Positions 14,491 to 21,223 of a stretch of 21,223 nt of DNA are shown in pieces (position 1 is the first letter of the stretch; each line of letters starts with the position of its first letter). The position numbers and the translations under genes were made by a program. Location: positions 1-21,223 of IMG/VR virus record IMGVR_UViG_3300025280_000227, one strand, 5' to 3'. The DNA comes from a virus. Below the pieces are notes generated by a model, which searched no databases, was not told the DNA's origin, and saw only the letters and a program-made list of their open reading frames with translations.

Positions 14491-17074
14491 GGATTGCGAT
14501 GACTGTCATCGGCAGCGGCAAGTCCTGGCGCACGACAACATAGCCATCCTGGTCGTATCCGGTCGGCATCTCCAGTTGTTTGTCACCAGAGAAAAGCGGT
14601 ATGGGCTCGTCCATCTCGTCAGCGCCCGAACGGAACGGGATGCGATCGAGGGTGGAGACATCACCGCCCACGAGGGCATTGACCGATCGATATAGTCTCA
14701 GGTTTACGTCATCGATGCGCTTGATCTTTCCTTGCGCTGTCCCATCCGTCGAACCCGCTTCGATGCGCATGGTCTTGAGCGTGCTGTGGAAAATCAAGCC
14801 CAGGTGTGCCTTTGTCGTGGCCCGATCGAGAGTAACCGCGCCCGAGGAGACAACCTTGTTTCCGTGTGCCGCGCCGTTGGTAATGATCGCGACGTTTTCC
14901 GCTTCCAAATGTGTCGCACCGCTAAGAGATGTCGCGGAGCTACCGTCGTATGTCAAACCAGAGTCAATATAAAAAGCATCCTCGACGTCCGAACCAAAGT
15001 CGAAGTTTTTGATGTACTCGACGTAACGCACAGTCGAACCGTCGATGGTACGGTTGACAATCATCCACAGTTCATCCTCGGCCGTGCCCGGGATGCTGGC
15101 GACACTTTCCACCAGTGCGTGGCTCTGGCTTGTTGCCGCCAGACGTGTGTCGTCCGATGTCGTTACAGTCAAAAAGCCGACGCCGGCGCGTGCTGTTTCC
15201 TTAATGGTGACCACAGCTGCCCCTGGGTTTGGCACAGTGAAATCTGCGTGGGCGTTGATCGCGGTATAGATGTTGTCGGCGGTCGTATCATTGCTCTCGT
15301 TTGGCCGCCATCCTAATGTCTCCGCCGGGGCCGAACCGCTAACCGCTTCCGAGGTAAAGGTTATTGTTTCCCCGTCGGACTTGGTCAGCTTAATCGTCGA
15401 GCCGACCGCAATGTTTGCGTAGTCGGAGACTGTTACGGTCGCGGCACCCGAGACACCGCCGATCTTGTGTGTGTGCCAGGCGACCACCTGCTCTTCGCGT
15501 CGGTAGGTCATACCGAGGAGTACGCCATCGGAACGCACCATCCAGACCACGCTGTCCGGCTCCTGTCCGTAGGACAACTCGGTCAAGCCGCCCTCGGTTG
15601 CGTGCTCCGCCAGGATTGTCAGATCCGGCGCTATGTAGCCATCGGTATCAAAGTCATAAGTAAGCTCACGTATTTTTCTCGAGGCACGCTGCAGAAAAAG
15701 CACCGCATTGCCAACCTGGACAGGCTGAACATCCGCCGCACCAAAAGCCGACTGCTGTTTGATCTGCACGTTCGTCGGCGTAATCGGCTCATCCGTGCCA
15801 CTGGCTCGAACTACAAACTCACCGCCCGAAGTGCCAACCAGCAAATTGCGAGACGACGACAGGTAGCGGATCACGTTTACCTGGTTCGATCCCAGCGTAT
15901 AAATTAGCGCGCTGTCGTCTTCGGTGCCTGCAGTAAAGTTCTCGAAGTCGCCCGACACCGAGAAGAAAACCGTCTGCGGCTGTGAAGCCGTGCCGGCAAA
16001 TGTCAAGCGCTGCTCGTAAAATGTGACCGAGGACGGATACCCTGTCTCGGGAGAGAACGCTCCGAGTGCCCACTCATCGTCCGCCACCAGCTTGCCCACA
16101 ACTGTGATACTGGAAGATGCGCTTTCGTTTACGACATCGTCACTTGGTGCAAGCAGCAACGTGTCGTCGGTCACCTTCACGATTAGGTAGCTTGTGTTAT
16201 TCGCGCTCGTGCCTGCGCCGGAGACCGTGATCTCCATGTTGTCGAGGAACCCCTGCTTTACCCAATTCTTGGCGCTGTCAATGATCCGGTCGTTGTGCTC
16301 CAGCGAGGTCGAGCTAGGATCGCCCTCTGCGAAAGAGATTGTGCTCGCAGTGTAGGAAGGCTCAAGCTCCGTATCAAAAACGTCGTTGTCCTGCACCGTT
16401 GCAGTGATCGATGTCGTCGAGCCGACCGCCGTGATCTCTGCGTAGCCGTGGTGCAGTTTTACCAGGCGCCCAATGTCATCAGTGGTAAAACCACTCCCGC
16501 CGTTGATGCCTGTTGCGGCACTGGCAGTAATAGTAACCGAGCCGGTACGCGCCCCCGATGTCAGCGTCGTCGCAGTTGTGTTCGGGTCTAAAAACGGTCC
16601 TCGGGCAAAGTCAACATCCGTAATAGTCCACGCTGTATGTGACGTGCGAGCTATCTTGCGCACCGGCTTATCAGGGTGGACGACATACATCACGTCGGCA
16701 GACTGGGCAAACTTCAGCGCAGCCAGATCCGCAGTGGCGTATGTTGTGGTTACCTCTACGGCAGAGGCAGGCGAGCCCGACGTTACCTGTCCGCCGTCCT
16801 TGTAAATGCGGAAGTAGTTGTTTCCGAACTCGAGCACGTATGCCTGGGTTACGTTAAACTGGAACGGCACCAGGCGTGTCTGCAGGGAACTCGTCTTGAC
16901 CTCGGCGACAAACCTTGTGCCCGGTCGTCGTGTCGCGCCCCCATGCGGGTGGATCAGAAAATTCTCGAGTGTCTCGCACCCGTTAAAATACTTTGCCAGA
17001 TCCGAACGACCGTTCAGTCTGGGGCTAAGTTCACCAGCTGTAAAATTGGTGAACGCGAAGTTGGCACGAGCCAT
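14465..17074 (-). CDS. Tail tubular protein B-like nozzle (T7 gp12 type)
   Basis: An 869-residue nozzle protein forming the distal tail tube. The N-terminus is highly characteristic: 'NFTAGELSPRLNGRSDLAKY', then 'GCETLENFLIHPHGGATRRPGT'. Other family anchors are 'ETGYPSSVTFYEQRLTFAGT', 'FSVSGDFENF', 'IRYLSSSRNLLVGTSGGEF', 'AVLFLQRASRKIREL' and 'DELWMIVNRTIDGSTVRYVEY'. Two regions look inserted into this scaffold: roughly residues 165-335, and 539-652, where a Thr/Ala-rich beta domain splits the normally continuous 'AWHTH..GG' to 'VESVASIPG' join. The C-terminus ('GYDQDGYVVVRQDLPLPMTVIAIHARV') is a normal family ending, so the protein is complete. It is longer than T7 gp12 (794 residues), as expected from the insertions. 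Its 3' end overlaps the next gene by 26 nt. Confidence 0.93.
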   Translation of the reverse strand: MARANFAFTNFTAGELSPRLNGRSDLAKYFNGCETLENFLIHPHGGATRRPGTRFVAEVKTSSLQTRLVPFQFNVTQAYVLEFGNNYFRIYKDGGQVTSGSPASAVEVTTTYATADLAALKFAQSADVMYVVHPDKPVRKIARTSHTAWTITDVDFARGPFLDPNTTATTLTSGARTGSVTITASAATGINGGSGFTTDDIGRLVKLHHGYAEITAVGSTTSITATVQDNDVFDTELEPSYTASTISFAEGDPSSTSLEHNDRIIDSAKNWVKQGFLDNMEITVSGAGTSANNTSYLIVKVTDDTLLLAPSDDVVNESASSSITVVGKLVADDEWALGAFSPETGYPSSVTFYEQRLTFAGTASQPQTVFFSVSGDFENFTAGTEDDSALIYTLGSNQVNVIRYLSSSRNLLVGTSGGEFVVRASGTDEPITPTNVQIKQQSAFGAADVQPVQVGNAVLFLQRASRKIRELTYDFDTDGYIAPDLTILAEHATEGGLTELSYGQEPDSVVWMVRSDGVLLGMTYRREEQVVAWHTHKIGGVSGAATVTVSDYANIAVGSTIKLTKSDGETITFTSEAVSGSAPAETLGWRPNESNDTTADNIYTAINAHADFTVPNPGAAVVTIKETARAGVGFLTVTTSDDTRLAATSQSHALVESVASIPGTAEDELWMIVNRTIDGSTVRYVEYIKNFDFGSDVEDAFYIDSGLTYDGSSATSLSGATHLEAENVAIITNGAAHGNKVVSSGAVTLDRATTKAHLGLIFHSTLKTMRIEAGSTDGTAQGKIKRIDDVNLRLYRSVNALVGGDVSTLDRIPFRSGADEMDEPIPLFSGDKQLEMPTGYDQDGYVVVRQDLPLPMTVIAIHARVQTYD

Positions 17075-17665
17075 CTACAGCCTCGCATTAACCAGGGTGT
17101 CTGCTTGCAACGAACCACTCACCGTGACGCTTTGCAGGGCACCCGGTGTTCCCTCGGTCGCATCAACAAATCGCGCCTCGCTCAACTTTGCTTCGTATAA
17201 CTGGAACATGGTGCCCGTCAGCGTGCTCGATTGCACCAGCGCGTAGCTGGTATCCGCAGCCAGGCGCGCCGCAATTGCTTCGACCAACAGCTGGTCATAC
17301 TCATTGGGATCGGTAACGCGAGCAAGGTAGATGACCTTGACGGTATCCTCGTCGCAGTGGATCTTCCGGCCTTCCACGCGGAAGTCGACATCGAGGTACT
17401 CGAGGCGCAGAACGCGCAGGCAGTAGGGATCAGTGGGGAGTGTAAACTGATTGGTGAAACCGAAAGCGGGACTGTCGCTGTCGGCAGCGATTTCGACGCG
17501 GGAGATCGCGCAGTTCCACGGATGGGCCCGGAGCACGGCGTCCCTCACGTAGTCGTAGCGTTGGTTGGTAATCCGCGCGGACTTGCTGTCTTCGCTGCGG
17601 GAAATAATGTTGCTTGCGCCGACCATGTTTAGCGCGGAATTAATGATGTCAACTTCACTCGCCAT
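17075..17665 (-). CDS. Tail tubular protein A-like adaptor (T7 gp11 type)
   Basis: A 196-residue homologue of T7 gp11, the ring that joins the portal to the tail nozzle. The N-terminus 'DIINSALNMVGASNI' and the hallmark 'YDYVRDAVLRAHPWNCA' are diagnostic. They are followed by 'FTLPTDPYCLRVLRL', an acidic 'VEGRKIHCDEDTVKVIYLARV' strand set, and 'LLVEAIAARLAADTSYALVQS' near the C-terminus, again typical for the family. The start at 17665 has AGGAG at good spacing. It overlaps the dioxygenase stop by 11 nt, and its TAG stop abuts the ATG of the nozzle gene with no gap, so adaptor and nozzle are probably made in a coupled way. Confidence 0.93.
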   Translation of the reverse strand: MASEVDIINSALNMVGASNIISRSEDSKSARITNQRYDYVRDAVLRAHPWNCAISRVEIAADSDSPAFGFTNQFTLPTDPYCLRVLRLEYLDVDFRVEGRKIHCDEDTVKVIYLARVTDPNEYDQLLVEAIAARLAADTSYALVQSSTLTGTMFQLYEAKLSEARFVDATEGTPGALQSVTVSGSLQADTLVNARL

Positions 17666-18080
17666 TGTCGGCTCCTAAAAATACCAGCAATACTTTTCTG
17701 CTTCCTTGGTGCGGCAACACCCGATGCCGTTCGTCGGACGTGTAAATAATTGCGTCCAGGTAATGCGCCGAGTGCTCCTCGGACGGGTCGGCAAACTGGA
17801 ATGCGCCACCTTCAAATCGATCGGGCGGGGTCAGCAAAACCGATGCACTCCATGCGCACCAGGGCATGTGGTTGCTGTCGCCGGTATCAACGTGCCAGTC
17901 GTGCCCGTCAGACTTGCCTTCGATCCTGCAATAACTTTTCGGTGTCACGACAGCGCCGAGGCGCTCCATCTCACCGACTACCTTGGGGATTGCGCCGATG
18001 TCAAAGGGCACTTTCCCGTTGAACCCCACGAGCGTTTCCGCTTCCGCCGGGGTCAAAATGTTTTCAACGTAACGACGCAA
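17655..18080 (-). CDS. 2-oxoglutarate/Fe(II)-dependent dioxygenase (prolyl-hydroxylase-like)
   Basis: A 141-residue compact dioxygenase of the prolyl 4-hydroxylase type, which uses 2-oxoglutarate and oxygen to hydroxylate a substrate. All key residues are visible: the metal ligands H63 and D65 in 'WHVDTGD', the third ligand H119 in 'DERHRVLP', and R128, placed to bind the 2-oxoglutarate carboxylate. The strand 'FEGGAFQF' (89-96) matches the family's 'y.GGel.F'. The length covers the double-stranded beta-helix core with a short N-terminal helix. The start is the TTG at 18080. The next in-frame Met (residue 38) would cut into the fold but keep all ligands, so it cannot be excluded. It lies between the cement-like gene and the tail adaptor, and its 3' end overlaps the adaptor gene by 11 nt. 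The substrate is unknown; a virion protein or a host protein are both possible. Confidence 0.85.
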   Translation of the reverse strand: MRRYVENILTPAEAETLVGFNGKVPFDIGAIPKVVGEMERLGAVVTPKSYCRIEGKSDGHDWHVDTGDSNHMPWCAWSASVLLTPPDRFEGGAFQFADPSEEHSAHYLDAIIYTSDERHRVLPHQGSRKVLLVFLGADNGE

Positions 18081-18120
18081 AGAAAGGGGAGAGGCGCGAA
18101 CGCTACCTCTCCCGCTCCTT
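18081..18120 (-). promoter_or_regulatory. Ribosome site bridged by an 8-bp hairpin before a TTG start
   Basis: On the minus strand AAGGAG (18120-18115) sits right at the stop of the preceding gene. It is followed by one base and then a perfect 8-bp stem GGGAGAGG/CCTCTCCC (18113-18087, 11-nt loop that can itself pair GCG/CGC). Six bases and a TTG codon at 18080 follow. Unfolded, the Shine-Dalgarno is 34 nt from the TTG; folded, only 7 nt remain between them, which is an ideal spacing. No other ribosome site lies near the TTG. The stem is followed by C-TTT-C-TTT, so a weak intrinsic terminator behind the capsid genes is the alternative reading. Confidence 0.55.
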
Positions 18121-18623
18121 TAGTCGATGACGTAGGTAATGAGGTACGACAGATCGCCGGCGGTGTCGCCTGCGGCGTCGGTTTCAAGACCTATGAAGTA
18201 GTAGCCCCCAGGATCGGTGCTGTCGCCAGCATCTTCCCAGACGCGCTGCCCCATCGTATTGACATTGCGCGCTTCAAACGCAACTTCCGTACCCGTGAGC
18301 ACAGCGGCCCTCAGATCGGTCGTCGCACTTGCATAAGCGTCAACGTCTTTTGCCGTCACGTTACCGTCTGCCGTATACAACCCGACGTGCATCGTTACGG
18401 TTGTGCCAGAGTCAAGATCGTCATTGTAGATCTTGATACTAACTACCGCAGCGTTGGTCGGAATTGGAGCCAACATGATGGTATCGCCGGCAGACAGATC
18501 GCCTGCCGCCAGCGCAATAGTTCCGCACGCAACACGCATCGAACCATGCAACTGGTAGGACGGGCTGTGTACACGCGGTGATGCCAGATGATTACTGGCA
18601 AGGGTCTGATTGACATTAGCCAT
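18120..18623 (-). CDS. Cement/decoration-like capsid accessory protein
   Basis: A 167-residue protein 12 nt after the capsid gene, with an AGGGGGG ribosome site. It is beta-rich: 'MRVACGTIALAAGDLSAGDTI', 'NAAVVSIKIYNDDLDSGTTV' and 'GGYYFIGLETDAAGDTAGDL' suggest a jelly-roll-like sandwich. The phrase types 'AaGDls.gD.i...plp.na.v....i..dDlDsg' are typical of the proteins that follow the capsid gene in this phage group. In BPP-1 the corresponding product (Bbp16) is a cement protein that clamps capsid subunits from outside; I infer the same role here by position and fold type. The stop TAA overlaps the AAGGAG ribosome site proposed for the next gene. Confident as a capsid-module protein, less so for the exact role. 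Confidence 0.72.
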   Translation of the reverse strand: MANVNQTLASNHLASPRVHSPSYQLHGSMRVACGTIALAAGDLSAGDTIMLAPIPTNAAVVSIKIYNDDLDSGTTVTMHVGLYTADGNVTAKDVDAYASATTDLRAAVLTGTEVAFEARNVNTMGQRVWEDAGDSTDPGGYYFIGLETDAAGDTAGDLSYLITYVID

Positions 18624-18635
18624 TGTTCAGCCCCC

Positions 18636-19502
18636 CTATTCTGAGCAGAGGATCTGAACTACTTTTTCCTCTTCCATGCGCGTGGCACCAAACTGTGCAC
18701 ACACATAGACTTGGGTCGAGTAGGACTTATCCGCTCTCTGGGTGATCTGGGTCATCAGGTCTTTGCCCATCGCCAGTGTAATACCGTCCTCGGCCCACGC
18801 CAGAACCTGGCGGTAGGACGAACTGTCGGTATTCAACCGGGTCGAGGTAATGAACTCAAAACCCATGAAGGTGTTGATGTCACCTTGTACCAATGCCTTG
18901 ACCGTATTGTAGTCGGCACTGGTTACGGTGCTGTCGTTCAAGAGGTCTTCAATCTGTTCTGGATGAACAGCGATATACCGCTTGATCGACGGATCAACAT
19001 TGTTCTGGTCAAGTATCTTTTTCGCATTGACCATCTTTGCGATTGTTAGCCCGGCCGCTGGCGAAGCAACGCCAACAATCTGACCAGCTGGAAGCGCCGT
19101 AGAGGTGCTTCCAGACTTACCCGTCAGTGCAGTACCGTCAGCCGCGTCTATAATTGCGGTGTCGACTGCACGTCCGATTGCATACGCCGCAGCGTTTGCG
19201 TAACTCGACGTCGGGTCAATTAACATGGCAACCTTATCAGCATCGTCGATAAGGTCGGCATATTCCCAGTGATCCATCGTGACCATCCGCCTCGAGTGAG
19301 GCGTATCGGAAATCGGTGTATCACCGTGACGCGACGTCTTCTTGGCGGCCGTAGCCGAACCTACCTGGTCGAAAAACGCTTTCTCGCCAGTTACAGGCTC
19401 TTCACGTACGGCGCGTCTAAGGAGACTGCCTTTCTGTTGTGACAACATCTGCACGTTAGCGCTGAACTGTTGCACAAAGGCAGTCGTGATTTGTGTACTC
19501 AT
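18636..19502 (-). CDS. Major capsid protein
   Basis: A 288-residue protein of the capsid family common in BPP-1-like and marine podoviruses, expected to have the HK97 fold and form the icosahedral shell. Supporting features are the N-terminal 'ITTAFVQQFSANVQMLSQQKGS' type helix, the Arg-rich E-loop-like segment ('SRHGDTPISDTPHSRR'), and 'DHWEYADLIDDADKVAML' followed by 'AAAYAIGRAVDTAIIDA', a capsid hallmark in this group. A later 'AVHPEQIEDLL' also fits, as does the C-terminal 'AQFGATRMEEEKVVQI', with the family's late conserved 'GA.R...e.VV'. It is shorter than the roughly 330 residues usual for larger relatives, so any insertion domain is small. The start at 19502 is supported by AAAGGAG just upstream. 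The separate leader and strong ribosome site fit the high expression a shell protein needs. Confidence 0.93.
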   Translation of the reverse strand: MSTQITTAFVQQFSANVQMLSQQKGSLLRRAVREEPVTGEKAFFDQVGSATAAKKTSRHGDTPISDTPHSRRMVTMDHWEYADLIDDADKVAMLIDPTSSYANAAAYAIGRAVDTAIIDAADGTALTGKSGSTSTALPAGQIVGVASPAAGLTIAKMVNAKKILDQNNVDPSIKRYIAVHPEQIEDLLNDSTVTSADYNTVKALVQGDINTFMGFEFITSTRLNTDSSSYRQVLAWAEDGITLAMGKDLMTQITQRADKSYSTQVYVCAQFGATRMEEEKVVQILCSE

Positions 19503-19660
19503 AACGGTACACTCCTTTCACGACATCAGTTGAGCGGCTACCCGTCACAATGACGGACCAGTGCTTTAAGTTTTGCGGGGGCTTGCGCTTGTCCCGACTT
19601 GACGTCTCGGTGTCTTGCCGACGGGGCTGTCGCTTATCGGCCGGCGTAACACCTCAACGG
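19503..19660 (-). promoter_or_regulatory. Capsid leader: hairpin and strong ribosome site
   Basis: This 158-nt stretch between the scaffold stop and the capsid ATG is the longest gene-free gap in the window. On the minus strand it holds a perfect 6-bp hairpin with a 3-nt loop (19542-19556, CCGTCA/TGACGG) about 40 nt upstream of the capsid start. AAAGGAG follows just before the ATG, the best Shine-Dalgarno match in the window. The hairpin has no T-run, so it is not an intrinsic terminator. It could stabilise or mark processing of a highly expressed capsid mRNA. I see no convincing sigma70-type -35/-10 pair, and a phage-polymerase promoter cannot be recognised without other copies to compare. 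Confidence 0.55.
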
Positions 19661-20503
19661 TTATGGGGCTGCTTCCATATCTGGATGGACGTATCCCATA
19701 AGTTCCTGCACCCGCTGCACTGTCCCGCCGTGCTGCGAGTGTCTGCGATCCCAATAAGGTGAATCGGGACGCATTAATTCGTCTATCTCTTTCTGCGCTT
19801 CCGCCGGCGTGTACGCACTGCTATCGCCCGACGTTATCGCCTGGTCTTCGCCGATGTTGTCGGCGACCCAGCTCTGCGTGTTGATCAAGGTCTTGATAAA
19901 TGCCGGGTGATTGCGCAGCGGCGTTCCGTCCTGCAGAACGAGGTGCGTCAACTCCGGCACGGCAAAACGATCGATGAACTGATTGCCCAGCGTGATGCGT
20001 TCGTCGTAGGCCCGGCCAAACTCTCTCTTTAGATCCGCCATCGCCTGGACGCGCCCCGTCTCGACATCGGCCACCCCCTGGGACTGCTCGGTCGCGGCAT
20101 ACTCCATGTAGTCCGCCATCAAGCCCTGCGCCTGCTTCTGATTAAAGCCATGCTTGTGTGCGGAGTTGCGGAACCAACCAACAAAATCCTCGTTGACAGT
20201 CTCGCCCTCGGGAAGGCCGGACGTATCAAATTCGTAGCCGGCGCCATCCTTCGGCCGGCCGAGCTTATCATAGACACCGTTCCAGTCTGTCTCGTCGGCC
20301 CACTTGCCGGGGATTACCATCTTGTCGGCACCGACCATGCTCTGTGCATGAACGAAGCTCTTGGCAAGCGTGCCTACATCCTCAAAACCCTGCAGACTCT
20401 GGTGATCGCGTATATCTTCCGGCAGGCTTTCCCGCCAGCTAACTTCTCCAGACGTCGCTTCCCCGGCTTCTACCGGAGCGTCCGCTACCTGTTCGTCAGC
20501 CAT
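19661..20503 (-). CDS. Capsid assembly scaffold protein
   Basis: A 280-residue acidic protein in the scaffold position directly before the capsid gene. Near the N-terminus it has the family's 'SWRESLPEDIRDHQSLQGFEDVGTLAK' type segment, in which a short hydrophilic leader precedes the 'LP.di....sl..f.d...laks' pattern. It then has a Trp/Gly-rich middle ('YDKLGRPKDGAGYEF') and a long charged helical region. The C-terminus carries 'SPYWDRRHSQHGGTVQRVQELM', resembling the capsid-binding tail seen in such scaffolds. I place the start at the ATG at 20503, which has GAGGAG about 10 nt upstream. A TTG nine bases earlier is in frame but has no better support. Scaffolds of this type direct capsid polymerisation and leave before or during packaging. 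Identification rests on motif pattern plus position. Confidence 0.88.
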   Translation of the reverse strand: MADEQVADAPVEAGEATSGEVSWRESLPEDIRDHQSLQGFEDVGTLAKSFVHAQSMVGADKMVIPGKWADETDWNGVYDKLGRPKDGAGYEFDTSGLPEGETVNEDFVGWFRNSAHKHGFNQKQAQGLMADYMEYAATEQSQGVADVETGRVQAMADLKREFGRAYDERITLGNQFIDRFAVPELTHLVLQDGTPLRNHPAFIKTLINTQSWVADNIGEDQAITSGDSSAYTPAEAQKEIDELMRPDSPYWDRRHSQHGGTVQRVQELMGYVHPDMEAAP

Positions 20504-20723
20504 CGATCTCAATCTCCTCTGGTTGTTGTGGTAAGTCCTTCAAAAATCCCTGTATCATCAAGACAACGCTCCGCTGCCCGTCGCGAAATGCCGTTTCATT
20601 CGCCTCTGTGCTGAACACCGGGCGGTGTACGTGGAAGCGTATCTGTAGGTCTTCCAGTACGACCTGGCCGTCGTCGGTGTTGAACAGCGCGCGGTATGCC
20701 GCGCGTAAGTCTTGCGGCGTCAA
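20496..20723 (-). CDS. Bbp19-like small virion-module protein
   Basis: A 75-residue protein between portal and scaffold. It matches the small Bbp19-type proteins found at this place in BPP-1-like podoviruses. The recognisable parts are an N-terminal helix, the core 'LEDLQIRFHVHRPVF', then 'ETAFRDGQRSVVLMI', which is the most conserved part of the family. The start is a TTG codon at 20723 that overlaps the portal stop (TTGA), with a GAGG ribosome site 7 nt upstream. No ATG would keep the conserved N-terminus, so TTG is favoured. Its stop lies inside the first codons of the scaffold gene (8-nt overlap), so the three genes are likely translationally coupled. The molecular role is not established. 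Its position between portal and scaffold suggests a part in procapsid assembly (inference). Confidence 0.85.
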   Translation of the reverse strand: MTPQDLRAAYRALFNTDDGQVVLEDLQIRFHVHRPVFSTEANETAFRDGQRSVVLMIQGFLKDLPQQPEEIEIDG

Positions 20724-21223
20724 CCGACAGCCTCAAGCGGCGGTGCGCCCATCTCCGCGGGAAGATCCGCTGCCGCCTTAACCGCCGGCGCTGCCTTGCC
20801 GGCAGCTTCAGCCGCCGCCATTTGCTGCTGCATCTCTGCCTGTTGTTGCTGTTGCTGCGCACGCTGCGCTCGGATCATCTCGACCTCGAAGGCACCGCGG
20901 ACAACGCTTGCCGGCACGCCCAAGACGTTAATGACGTGGCGTGCCAGGCCATCGGTGTCGATATGGTCGAGGGCTGCGGGATCGAGGGAAGCGATCGGCT
21001 GCATCATTTCGATCATGCGCACCACGCCCTGCACTTCGGATTGTTTCTGTGCTTTTGCAAGGGGTGACACATACTCGATTTCGATGCGATCGTTCGCCAG
21101 ATCCGGCGGCGCCTCGGGCAGCTGTTCCGCTCGGAGCATAATATTCCAGCACCGGCCGATTAACGGCTGCAACAATTCCGCCTGCAGGCGACCCAACACG
21201 GGCCCGAGCAGGCGCATCTTTTC
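20720..21223 (-). CDS. Portal (head-tail connector) protein, C-terminal part
   Basis: This is the last 167 codons of a T7 gp8-type head-to-tail connector, the twelve-subunit ring at the portal vertex through which DNA is packaged and ejected. The reading frame stays open to the window edge (two codons, Glu-Lys, precede the first visible Met at 21217), so the gene is cut and that Met is not the start. The visible part has the family's C-terminal signature: a 'YVSPLAKAQK..EVQG' stretch, a helical segment with 'LDHIDTDGLA', then 'LGVPASVVR'. It ends in a glutamine-rich helix (a run of six Q) and an Ala/Pro-rich tail, which is common in the portals of podoviruses related to BPP-1. The TGA stop overlaps the next gene's TTG start by 4 nt. 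Family assignment is from motif recall; fold and oligomer state are inferred from the family. Confidence 0.9.
   Translation of the reverse strand, partial: EKMRLLGPVLGRLQAELLQPLIGRCWNIMLRAEQLPEAPPDLANDRIEIEYVSPLAKAQKQSEVQGVVRMIEMMQPIASLDPAALDHIDTDGLARHVINVLGVPASVVRGAFEVEMIRAQRAQQQQQQAEMQQQMAAAEAAGKAAPAVKAAADLPAEMGAPPLEAVG

Noticed and set aside
17706-18581. 291-codon open frame on the plus strand
   Set aside because: It runs antisense across the dioxygenase and cement-like genes, both of which have family motifs. Its Arg/Val-rich translation has no recognisable domain.
19560-19660. Sigma70 promoter upstream of the capsid gene
   Set aside because: TTGAGG and GATAAG occur on the minus strand but are only 13 nt apart, and no other -35/-10 pair has acceptable spacing.

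Overview
This window is part of the late (virion) gene block of a T7-like tailed phage (podovirus) or a related prophage. Every gene I can support lies on the minus strand, so transcription runs from position 21223 down to 1. The gene order follows T7 genes 8 to 18: portal, scaffold, capsid, two tail-tube proteins, four or five internal virion (ejection) proteins, tail fibre, then small membrane or secreted proteins of lysis-cassette type. The capsid end (portal, a Bbp19-type small protein, scaffold, capsid, cement-like protein) recalls Bordetella phage BPP-1 and many marine podoviruses. No host genes, integrase, polymerase or tRNA are visible. The host is most likely a Gram-negative (proteobacterial) bacterium, because the tail has an elaborate ejection apparatus and a secreted protein sits next to a membrane protein. 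The sequence does not allow a closer host call.

Layout in transcription order. Head: 21223-18120 holds the portal C-terminus (cut by the window edge), Bbp19-like protein, scaffold, a 158-nt leader with a hairpin and a strong ribosome site, major capsid protein, and a cement-like protein. Next, 18080-17655 is a small 2-oxoglutarate/Fe(II) dioxygenase inside the structural block, apparently read from a TTG codon behind a hairpin. Tail tube: 17665-14465 holds the tubular protein A-like adaptor and the tubular protein B-like nozzle. Ejection proteins: 14490-5325 holds a GNAT-like gp13 homologue, a gp14-like membrane-active protein, a helical gp15-like protein, and two very large multidomain proteins of polyvalent-protein type, separated by an intrinsic terminator. 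Adhesion: 5323-1111 holds a 997-residue tail fibre with four tandem modules, a separate 227-residue beta-rich tail protein, and a tail-assembly-like protein. End of window: 1095-1 holds four tightly overlapping small genes (soluble, secreted, membrane plus coiled coil, and a partial helical protein running off the edge), plausibly leading into a lysis cassette.

Genes are packed with 1- to 26-nt overlaps (TAATG, TGATG, ATGA, TTGA), so translational coupling is probably widespread. Base composition is uneven. The C-terminal half of the 938-residue ejection protein and the tail-fibre tip region with the genes after it are visibly more AT-rich than the rest, suggesting modular exchange.

The points most worth a second look are: the dioxygenase and its hairpin-bridged ribosome site; the conserved uncharacterised 'EEIQSDWHQ' domain in an ejected protein; a short gapless module (GKW...D..N...L..F..K.DA..Y) shared by two consecutive ejection proteins; and the terminator between those two genes.
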